Part shown: positions 51,101-63,100 of the stretch, piece after piece
Numbering within the stretch: position 1 is the first letter of the stretch
How the letters are laid out: each line of letters begins with the position of its first letter
Origin: Himantopus leucocephalus
Taxonomy: Eukaryota; Chordata; Aves; Charadriiformes; Recurvirostridae
Direction of reading: 5' to 3'
DNA length: 64,000 nucleotides
NCBI GenBank assembly: GCA_003993805.1
Contig: RSEF01000003.1
Location: forward strand, 84,497,908-84,561,907
Made by a program: the position numbers and the translations under genes
Notes under the pieces: generated by a model
Database searches by the model: none
What the model saw: the letters and a program-made list of their open reading frames with translations, nothing else
What the model was told of the DNA's origin: nothing

Positions 51101-54100
51101 TTTCACAGGGTGCCCTGTAGAATCTCACTGTGCNCACTGTGTCTCACTGGAGAGGCTGCTTTTGGGGAATTGTGACATTTTCTGTTTGAAAGCATATTCG
51201 CTTTACAAGTTTTAAGAATTTGAATATTATAGACTTGCTACTACTACTCTTCCCTCCAGTCCCCGCCTCATGTGCTGTAAAGGAGATCATGCAAGTAGAT
51301 GCTGTCTGCTTCTGTGCTGGTTATAAATTACAAGAGTAATTTTTTGTGTGAGAGAAGGGAAAAAAATGCAAGAAAAGGGAGAGGTAAAATTACTTAGGCA
51401 GTAAATGAGAACTCTAGGTACTCAGTGGTTTATTCTCTCAAACTTAGGCTTGACCTAGACACATAGCATCTCCAGTTCAGTGAAATGTTAGTTAGTTGGC
51501 TACCTATGGGGGCAGGCTGAAATAAATTTGACTTTGAACCTGCAGAAATCCATCAATGCAGATACTGATGTAAGTTTATTTGAAGGCATCTTGTGCGAGT
51601 CAGCAACAGTTGTGCTAAAAATGGTTTCACTTTGCATACATTTCTTTTAAGGAAAGGAGCAGAAGGAAATTTGCATGCTGGGCCTTTGCCTCATAGCTCT
51701 TTGATGAAAGTGAATCCTGTCCAAAGTGAGCTGATTTTAATTTTTTTTTTATTCTTCCTTTTCAATTAAATTTTGTTGCAGGTGTGGTAAAACTACCATT
51801 TGTCAGATCTTTGCAGCATTAACAAATCAGAAGCTATACTCAGTGAATTGCCACTTGCATATGGAGACTTCGGACTTCTTGGGAGGACTGCGACCAGTCA
51901 GACAGAGGTCGAAAGACCAGGTTTGTCTTGCAATGATACTAGTTTGGATAGTGTGAGCAAAAAGTAGCAGTTATTAATGACTTCTCACTTCCTTTTCTAT
52001 TTCTTAGGAGGAATGTGATGGTTCTAGACTCTTTGAGTGGTGTGATGGACCTCTTGTTTTAGCAATTAAAGAGGAGGGCTTTTTTCTCCTTGATGAGATT
52101 TCTTTAGCTGATGATTCTGTACTAGAGCGACTTAACAGGTATGTCTTAAATGTGTTAGTATTAAGTATCCTCTATGTGTCTGTTCATTATACAAACATAA
52201 GCAGGGTAAATCTAAGTTCTTTTAGGCACGTTTGTTTCCTGGCCTGTGTGAGCTGCTCTCTTATTTGTATAGCTCTTGCTGAAAGGAAGAAGGACCCATA
52301 TAACGCTGGCCTTGTTCGTATTTCAACTTCTGTGCAAGTTTCCTTTGGTTTTCTAATCGTTGTCTATCTGACAGAGGTGATAGTAATTTTTGCTGTTTGA
52401 AATTTTAATTACGGCTAGGGGGAAAAATAGTAAGGTAAGACAAAATGAAACTGCCTTGTCTTGCCTAAGTCTTCTTGTCTTAACTGGAAAAATATAGGGT
52501 ACTTTGATTAAAAAGCAGATATGTAGATGTTTGCTTGACATATGTTGATACACTGATTAGGCTGGTTTTGGTTGGTGCCATTACTTTCCATTTGGCTTTA
52601 TAGTGCTGCTACAGACTGATCTTCACTCAAATTGCTGTATTTGTTTCATGGACAAAAATAAGATGATGAACAGATTTGCTTTATTCAATAGATCATGTCT
52701 CTGGATAAAGAAATTAAGAACATAAACCCTGGTTCAGTTGAAACAGTTTAAACAGTGTCTAAAGACAGTTTACAGCATGGGTCAAGTTGGAAAATAAAAA
52801 TGAAATTAAAATCTCCCCATTTATCATCTGCAATGTTAATGTTTTCAGCCTGTCAGTGAGCTTTTGAAAATGATGCATCTTNNNNNNNNNNNNNNNNNNN
52901 NNNNNNNNNNNNNNNNNNNNNNNNNNNNNNNNNNNNNNNNNNNNNNNNNNNNNNNNNNNNNNNNNNNNNNNNNNNNNNNNNAGATTGCCTTCACTTAAAA
53001 AAAAAAAACAAAACAAAACAAAAAACAAAACAAAAAAAAAACAAACAAGCAAACAAAACACTCTGGATGCCACAAATGTGTGAACATAAGTTCAGAAGAA
53101 ACTTCTTGAACGCGCAGGTTTTACAATGGAGAGTTTCGTTATCATGGTGAAAACACAGTACAAATTGCAAGTGCACATAAGAAAAAGTGTTTGTTATTGT
53201 TTTGTTACTCCAGTGTAATAACAGTCTAGCTGGAGGTAGTACCATATAACAGTGCTGGAACTGCAAGGAAATTGAATTTTGTCTTCTGTGTATCCCAGCC
53301 TGATAAACTAGAGATTGTGCTGAAGTGTTTTGTGGAGCATTAATATTGTATCTTTATTTTTTTCATCAGTTGAATCTGGCTTCTCAGTCTGTATTAGAGG
53401 GGCTAAACGCATGCTTTGACCACAGAGCGGAGATTTATGTTCCAGAATTGGGAATGAATTTTCATGTACAGCACAAGAAGACTAAGATTTTTGGATGCCA
53501 GAATCCATACAGACAAGGAGGTGGAAGAAAGGGTCTGCCCAAGTCCTTTCTTAATAGATTTACACAGGCAAGCTTATTTGGTTTAAATTATGTCATTATC
53601 CTGTCTTGTAGTTTTCTGACTATATCAACACTCAGCATGCTCTTGATTCTACAGGTGTATGTTGACCCACTGTCAGCAGAAGATATGGAGTTTATTGGGA
53701 ATACACTGTTTCCTGCTATTGATAAAAGCATTATTGCTAAAATGGTTGCTTTCAATAACAAGGTAAATATGTATTTTAATTTCTTTTGTGTAGAAGTAGG
53801 CAGAATGCAGTAAGATTTAAAAAATTAAGTCTAGTGTTATATTTCAATATAGTCTATAGTCTTTCAATTAAGTCTAGTGCTATATTTCAATAGGCTGCCC
53901 AGGGAGGTGGTGGATTCGCCATCCCTGGAAGTGTTTAAAAAAAGGGTAGACAAGGTACTTGGGGATATGGTTTAAATGTGATTTTGTCAGGTTAGGTTAA
54001 TGGTTGGACTAGATGATCTGAAAGGTCCCTTCCAACCTTAACAATTCTATGATTCTATGATTTCCGAGTGCTTTTATAGAGAATTGCATGGGTGAAAAAG

Positions 54101-57100
54101 AAGAATGGAAATATAGGCAGAAGAATATAAAGAATGCCACTAAAAACCACCTGTATTCTTTTGCCACTATAATCAATACATGTTTGATAACTGAAGAGGT
54201 GTTATTTTTCACTGAAGATTATATATATGTAAAAGGCTTTGAGATGTATATACACACACACATAAGATATATATGTAAGGCTTTGCTTTACAAAAGGTGG
54301 AAATGGTTTGGTATCTTGGGGAATTGAATTGAGAAAATAATGGTTTTCCACACATATACAAGTTATTCTTGAATGACAAACAAAATGACTTACATCTTAA
54401 CAAGAACTAAAATGTGTATTTCTCTTTCTGGTCTGAGTTTTTAATCTGCTCTTTGTTATGGGATATTGTTAGTGAAAGCAGCAGCTGACCTTTATAGAAG
54501 CAGAAGCTTTTAAGGGTATATGGCATTCTTCTGGAACATTGAGAGACCAATAAAAATAAATAAATAAAATAAAATAAATCTTTCCTGATAGGATTCGTCT
54601 ATGGCAAAGGATTCAGAGATGCTTGGATCTAAAGTTGTGCTAATATAAAAGGCTTTCAATAAGCATTAATTACAAGGCATCAACTTACTAGCTGTTTTGT
54701 GGCTTAGATGCTGCTGTTTTGCACAAAGTGCGGGATATAAAATTCTCAGTAAGAATTCTATTTATGATCATGCTTCTGAAGTCATGTTTAATCTTCATCT
54801 CATGAAACAAAAAAAAGTGTAGTAATATTAAGAGGAAGCAGTATTCTGTGGCCTTATGCAAAATGTTTTGTGGGAGCATCATATTAAATACTCATTTATA
54901 GAGTGCGAGAGGAAAAAAGGAAAATTGAGCTGACCATTAGAGAATTACTAAAGAAGGGACAAACTAAATCAAGCTGTAGTTCCTGACATCTTTAGAAAAA
55001 GTAAATACAGCTTTCTTTTTCTTTAGTCCTCTGTCTTGTAAGCAGTGCCAAAGGCAGAAGTTCAGTTGAGTTTTTAAAAAATATTTGAAGACCAGCACAT
55101 GGGTGGAATAAAAGGCTTTTTTTTTAGTTATTATTTTACAGTTTTTATTTCTACTTTTTCCAGATTGACAAAGAAGTAATGACTGAAAAAAAGTGGGGAC
55201 AGAAAGGAGGTCCCTGGGAGTTTAACTTACGTGATCTTTTCCGCTGGTGCCAGCTTATGCTTGTTGACCAGTCACCAGGATGCTATGATCCAGGCCAGCA
55301 TGTATTTTTAGTATATGGAGAAAGAATGAGAACCAGGGAAGACAAGGAAAAGGTAAGCTGTGTTCTCTGTCCTTGCTCTTCAGAATGTTGGGAAGTATTT
55401 CTAGAAATCGAACTGTAAATTTGAAGATGCTTTGCAATTCATTCATAGGTATTACCTCTTAAAAAAGAAAAATAGCTTTGTTTGGGGTTTTGTGGTTTAA
55501 TATATGTACCTGCTCCCCTTGTCCTTTAAAATATCGATTACCTACTACTATAAAAGCATAAAGCTGGTGTAAATGAAGGCAGGTAGAGTAACAAAGGACT
55601 TAGAGCAAAAAACAACATATTCATGTGTGATTCTGTATTAAATAATAACATTCTTATAGAAGTGGCATGAGTTGCGTGCATATTTGTGAGGAAAGAGAAG
55701 ACAAATAGCACTGAGATATGGGGAGATTCTTAACGTTACGGTTAGAAAGCATTTGTGTCAGTACAGTAAGTAAAAATAATGTCCCATAGTTCTGCCCTTC
55801 CTTGACAGCATTTTTAAACTTTTCTGTCTTGGATTTCTTTTATTGACTTTTCTTTATCTGTCACTTCTTTCATCTGCCTGTCAAATTGCTCCCCTCATTC
55901 TGTTAAACTCTTAAGATTAAGATTCCTCTAGTAAAACACACTCACTGCGGTTGTTACTCTACCGTTGCCACCTACTTATCCCTCTCTTGCATAGAAATCC
56001 TTTGCTTTTGTTTAATTTCACAACTTTTAAATGGTATTAAACTAGAAGTCAATCAGATTGTAAGACTGAAGTTACTGAGTGTGACTGGATATTTTTCTCA
56101 TGGGTTTATTTTCCCCTTCCTGTGGTGGTATTATATTTTTGTGTGTTATCAAAGAGCTTATTTATGGAGTGACTCCTTTCCCGGTATTTTGTTAAATAGA
56201 AACATTACAGTATTTCAAGTCACAGGAAGGTGTGATTAATGAAGGGGTTGCTCTGGGCAGCTCACACTCATTTTAATCACTTGCTGCACTTTGAATGAAA
56301 TGATGCTTGTGATTAAACTGTTAGTTACTGTCACACAGCTGTGAAGCTGAGAGGGAATGCTACTTTAGAAGTAAATCTTTAGAACAATGGATAACTTAAG
56401 ACTGATAAGTCTCTTTTTTGCTCTTTCAACTGTTTTAGGTTATATCTATATTTAGAGACATTTTTGGCCAGGAGGCTGATGTGTATACAGGAACCAGGGA
56501 GTTTCACATCACTCCATATAATGTTCAGGTAGGCTGTTGTCAAGAGGTTTTGCGAGTGGAGAGAGAAGGGAGCAACTTGCACAGCTGAACTCCCATTTGC
56601 CTCTTTGATTACTTACCCACGTGTCTCTCATTTCTTCCAGATAGGTTATTCAGTTCTTTCTCGTGGCAACTATATTCCTCGTCCTGGCAGAAGTCTCTCG
56701 CTTCTGCATCATTCACTGCAGTCCCTCGAGCCTATAATGAAATGTGTGCACATGAGCTGGATGGTAATCCTGGTGGGCCCAGCAGCTGTCGGCAAAACCA
56801 GTCTTGTTGAGCTGCTGGCCCATCTGACCGGCCATCAACTAAAAATCATGGCAATGAACAGTGCGATGGATACAACTGAACTCCTGGGTGGATTTGAACA
56901 GGTAAATACTGTTTTGGTAACATGGCAGTGTTTCTCCTTCCTACCTAACAGTGGCCAGTCTGCTGTAATCTTAGTGTTTAAGCACCAAATGGAGCCTTAG
57001 GCACCATGGTCTTCTGGATGAACTAACTCCATAATGGTATGTTTGCAGGTTGATATCAATAGGCCATGGCAGCGCCTGTTGGAAAAAGTGGAGAATGCTG

Positions 57101-60100
57101 TGAGCACGCTAGTAAGGGACAGTCTTCTCCTGACAGAAATTTGCGCAGATGATGCTGAACTTGTGCTGCGTGCTTGGAGCAATTTCATTCTGAATTACAA
57201 ACCCAAATCTCTGGGTGAAGGAGGTAGAAGTGTTACAGCTGAATTAGTGAGCAAACTGGAGGGAATACTTGTACTTACCCAGCGCCTAAACAACAAAATA
57301 AATTCTTACTCAAAGGCAGGTATGTATGGTCAGCGATTTGAAGTAAGACTATGTATTTCTCTGAAAAAATAAGATAAATCTATAAATCTGCAGTGAAAGC
57401 TTGATAAACTTGGGGGTGTTTTATAGGTTCTTTGTAGTCAATACTGTTGCTTCATACGACTTACGTAACAGCCTAGCTACTGAAAAAATTACATTGATGA
57501 TGGTTCTTCAGGTTTGTTTTTTGTGTAGTTATACCTGGTAACTGATCTGTCCTGTACTGAACTACTCAACATATGATGCACTACAGCTTCTGTCTTGTGT
57601 TCCTAAGAAAGGGAATTTGAGTAGTCTATTCTTGTATTTTTTTCTCTGAAGGATTAATCAGCTGAGCTTTACAGATATCAGCAGAATAATGCATGGGTTG
57701 TTTTTTCCTTTTTTTTTTTTAATAATTGTCTAAAATGTGGCATTAATATCCATCAAACTTCAATGGAGGAGAAGGGATGGAGAAAAGTGTCAGTCTAGTT
57801 TATATTTCTTTGTGCTTGCAAACTGTGTGTGTCCTCATGGATTGTGCCCGTGGGAGGCTATTTTGCAAGTTGGAGCCTCTGATGTTATGTTTCTCTAAAA
57901 AGTAGGAAGCATATGTGTTTATTAACAAAATAACTACTATTTTTCTTGAATGGAACAGGAAGCTACCTTAGTAACATAAGTCTTGATGTAAGATGTAGTT
58001 ACTTCCTTTCAGAGTTTGCTCATCTGGTGGAAGAGTTCCGATGTTTCAAGCTGCAGCAGGCTCAGGCTGCGGACCGTAACAGCCATGGCACTTTTGAGTG
58101 GGTGGATGGGATGTTGGTTCAGGCCCTGCAGTCTGGAGACTGGCTGTTGATGGACAATGTTAACTTCTGCAAGTAAGTTTTTAGTGGCCTTGTTTCACTG
58201 AGTAAATAAATCCCTTGACCTCCCTAATTTACTTTGCCTCTTACTGTGTGGTTCACAACTGAACGTTTTGCATTTGATAACAATACATGGGAGCAGTAAC
58301 CTACATTTTCTGGAAGAGTGTCTTCCTTCTTAGCTTAGCAGTTGATAGTTTTCCTGTTGCCTTTTAACGTAATTAGCTGTTTGGCTTTTTGCCTAAGACT
58401 GGTTGATTTCAGATCAGAAAGGCATCAAATTGTTACCTTTTTATAACCATGTAAATTTCTTTTGAATGTAGCCCTTCTGTGCTGGACCGCTTGAATGCTT
58501 TACTTGAACCAGGAGGCGTTCTTACCATGAGTGAGAGAGGTGTGATAGATGGCACAATTCCTACAATAGCTCCTCATCCAAACTTCAGGTGCTTTGCTTT
58601 TCTGCTTTTTTTTCCCTTTTTTTTTTTTTTTTTTNTATACCAAAGAGCAGGTTTGGAAAAAAAAAAAGTTAGCTGTGAGCCAGTCTTTTGGTATTTTGAA
58701 TGCTGTTCAGGTTGCCATGTACTGTAGTGACACCGTCTGTCTGGCAAGGAAGAAAACTGGACTGTGATGAACATATGATAGAGAGTTTAAGAAGCTTGGC
58801 TTTATATCCATGTTGCAGCACAGACTATTACACTGGAAAATTCATAGCAATATACCTCTGCCTTCAGATTTAGGATTTCAGCACTTCCCTGTCTCACTGC
58901 AATGGAGTTGAGGATACATGTGTTGAAGATGGTGAAGTATTCGGATATGTTGGTAACAAAAGCTGGTATACGGACATAATTTTCTTCCCAGCTTTTTCCA
59001 TCCCATCCATAAATTTGAGTTTCCTGCAGTGACAGAACTTCAACCAACCAAACAAAAAACCAACCAAACAAAAAAACCCAACAAACCCCCTCAGACAGAC
59101 AGTCTCAGACCTGAAGAGACCTGGAGAGATAGGAGGAGAACATACAGAGTATTCTCTATAATTCCTACTTTTTATAAATTCATGAAAAGAATATTGGGAC
59201 TGATACGCTTCTCATTTGTCTGAATTGGAAGCAAGATCTTTGACTTTTCAGAAACCTGTTTTTGCTGAATTGTATCTCAGAAGTTTTTTTCCTCCTTGCT
59301 TTTAAGAGACGTCTATTGATAGTATGGACTTCTTGGATGTTGGATACTTTGGTTTTTAAATAGCACAAATTTATGTGAAGCCATTGCTAAGACTTTTAAA
59401 AGTCATCTTTATAGCTCAGAGGTGTGGTTTAACTTCTTTTTGTAAGTAGGCAAATGATAAAATAGGCATAGCTCAGATATAACTAAGTTAAAAATCATGC
59501 AATATATCTGTGGCTAATTTCGAATGAGAAATCTGTATTAATAATTATACTTTAAATTCAGGAAATATCTCTGGCTTTCTGGATATCAGTGTCCCCATTT
59601 TTATGAAGGTGAATTTACTTTATGGAAGAGCAGACTTGGTGGTTCCGGAGTGCTAGTCTAAAGCCCTAAGTTACATCTTAAGAACCTAAGGCAGTTGGAC
59701 TAGATGATCATTGTAGGTGCCTTCCAATTGAACACTTCTATTCTAATATCCAACAGGCTTTTCCTTTCGATGGATCCTGTTCATGGGGAAATATCCAGAG
59801 CTATGAGGAATCGTGGGATTGAAATTTACATTCCTGGGGAGAACGATGGAAATGTATTGGACAATCTGGATTTGAAGTTACTCCTGCATAGTTTGGGTTT
59901 AGTGGGAGATAGCATCTGTGATGCGCTTCTGGCTGTGCATTCAGAAACTAAGGCGGCAATAGCAGGTAAAGTCTGTTCAGTATTTGTTAACAACTTAGGC
60001 TCACTACATATATTTGGATTAACTCTTTAATATTAAAGCTTTGTTATTTTATTGTGTTATGTTCCGATATAAGTAAAGTCATAAAAGTATAATCAGGTTG

Positions 60101-63100
60101 TTTTGCATTGTTTTTTGTGTTCTCAGGAAGTAGGCCCAAGTCAAAAAGATGGTAACTGGAGTGGTTTGTAAGGAAACATCAGACACTGGCAAATGTCAGT
60201 TGTCTATTGCTGTAGGAAAGGCAATATATTCTAAGTGAAAATCAGCGAAATAGAGGGTTTGCACAAGGCCTATTCAAATTGTCCTTTGGAGCAAGATGAC
60301 GCTAAGTTTCATTCATCTCCGCTGTTTAACATCTTATTTTGAGCTGGTCACTGGTTATTTATAGTCTTGTCAGATTTTCTTATTAAACTTAGGAAGAACC
60401 TATTCAATTTTCAGGACCCAGTAGGACTCATTTATTTTGGATCTTCCTTAGGGTCTAAAAATGGTGTGTGTCCTCAGGGTTAAAGGGCTGACAATTACTA
60501 AACATTTATATCACTCTAAATGTTGTGTATCTTTCAGGTTCTGTGTCATCTTTGTCACCTTTGCTGCAGGCTGCTGTGTTAATTGTACAGCAGATAGAAA
60601 GAGGCATTGGATTAGCAAAGTCTTTTTACAGAGCCTGTTGGGAAGTTTACGGGCGCTCACAACAACTGCAGATTAACCAAAAGGTAAAAGTCCTGTGTTT
60701 GAAAGCTCTTATTACATCATCTAGGTACGTGAAAAATATCATTTCCTGAGGCTTAGTGTTTGAGATCCTCTGTTTCCTAAGTGCCTGAGCAAGGGGTTGA
60801 TGAAAATGGTGTTCTTGCAGAGATGAACCAAACAATTTTAAACCTCCTCTCAGGCATCTGTCAGGTGATGAAGAGGAGGTGTTAAGTGGCATTGGGACGC
60901 TTTCTGTATCTTTTAGATTCTGAGCCTTTTTTGAGAGGAGGGGTTAATTGCCATTGGGACACTTTCTATATCTTTTGGATTCTGAGCGTTTTTTTGCTCC
61001 AGTGTAATCAGTACAGTTCTGCATGTAACTAACAGATCAGTTGAAGCTCCAGAAGTTGGGGTTTTTTTGGTATTGAGTAGTGAAGTACGGTGAATTTCAG
61101 CTGTTACCTGTCCTTTCATGAGATATTTTCTCATCCTGGTGGCATGCTACTGGAGACAGAGGTCATATGAGTAAGAGTTACATAAAGACTGTCAATCTGG
61201 GATGTGCTTATTGAGATATTCCCCAGGGGATAAATATGGTTTGTCAGACACCTTGTCATTCCTTTGCAGCATAAGGGAGGCAAAGAATATGCCAGTTGGA
61301 CTCTGAGGCTTACTTGTTTTTTTGACAGCTTCAGCTGAGACTTTGGGATGTTAATACTGATTGATCTATAGCCTGAAACACTGTGCACACTGTCATACGG
61401 AGACAGCAATATCCACTTCCTATCTTAAACTGTACGGCATGTTATTTCTCTTATGGTTGGAATGTTTTGGTACTTTTATCATGTAGGTTATGTAGTGTTT
61501 GTATAACATTTGATTTATAATGATTTCATAATAAACACATGTAATTAAAGAGTTCCCTGAGCTATTCTACTTGAATACATGTTTGAATATGATTCTAAAC
61601 TGCTTTTTGGTTGTTTGTTGTAGCTTGTGTTAGAATTGGTTACGAAGCATGCTTCATCTCTGGCTTCCCCTGAAACTTGGGGTGACTCCTTGCTAGCAAT
61701 GGGATTGTGGCCAGACTCGCTACCAACAGGTCTGTTTGCAGCTGAAGACTCACTTCTTTCAACAGTCCGGAGTGATGCACAGGTCCTAATGTATTGTTTG
61801 AATAGATTAAACCTTAAAAACTGCAGGTAGGCAAGCAACACTTTTTGTCTAATAAATAAGAAACAAGCTATGTGCGAAATACTGGTGGCATGTCATTGTT
61901 CCTTGCAAAGCTTTGTCTTGAGCAGATTGTGTGGGTAGAGACTGTGGTAGTCCCACTCTGTAACTGACGCCCCAGTTACCTTTCTATGCAACAACTTACA
62001 AATACAAGTTTAATTATTTACTGGTTTATTCTTCAGTCCAAAATACTTTACTGTATTCAATCTTCAATGAGTTCATTTGACCCATTTTGAGTTTAATTAG
62101 GAGTAGGCATTTAGCAGAAAATGTGAACGCAAACACTGGGTTTACAAAGTAATAAAAGCCCTAAAAATCTCTTCCGTTGGTTTCCTTCTGAGCTTTAAAA
62201 AAACAAGTATTTGATTAGTTTGAAATATAGTAATGATCCTCTGCACTTTTTGCTTTCATGTAAACAAGTATTCATTAGTTATTTTAGGTCCAGTAGCTTC
62301 AGCTGAAAAATTTCCTCCTTCAAACAGAGCTGTTTGAAAGAAGTCTGATGTGCAGGGGCCATATGCAAGAACTCTTTTAATGATTTCTTGAGCAATATAA
62401 CTGTTAGTTTCACAATGCTTGGTGCAAAATCTTCCTTCCTGCCTGCTTTGCTTAGGGACCTACTGTGGACAGGTAGTATAGTTTGCTTCCAGTGAAAGAG
62501 CAAGCTGTAGAAGTTAGTACTGACATACTGTTGAAACTGTAAAATCTTAGGAATGTGATGGTTTTTCTGTCAATGCACTTCTCTCCTATCATTGTCTTTT
62601 TTAGCTTACCTTTGCGTACCGTTCTGGTGCACAAATCAGTTAAATTTCTCAGTGAAATGCTGTGCATACTCACTTCTGGCACCACATAAATTTTTGGTAA
62701 TAGTGACTTCCTAGTAGTAGACACCCCAAATAATTTGAAATTGGAAACTGGCTTTAAAGCTAAATAAAGAAAAGAGGAGAGATGATTGCTTTGCTACCTT
62801 CTTGCCTAAAGATGGTTGGAGGCAGCATAGCTTGACTTGCAAAATATACTCTTTCCTGGAACTGGCAGTTCAAGCCTTGATTGCTGGACTTCACTTCTTT
62901 GTGTTTCAGGACACTACCACTGACTCTGCAAGATCTTCAAAATATTATGCAGTCCACTAATCCTGAGAGTCTCAGATTCAGTGCTGTTGAGATAGATGCA
63001 AACTGGATGGATAAAATGGAAGTTCTCCAGGCTTCAGTGAAATTATTCATAGAAAAGGCAACCAACCAAGATTGGACATTGAGAGTTAAATGGCTTAACT

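Noticed and set aside
53325..53813. A continuous 162-residue frame through the short MDN1 intron
   Set aside because: Homology to midasin on both sides with none in the middle, plus GC-AG borders, indicates an intron. Kept only as a retention hypothesis.
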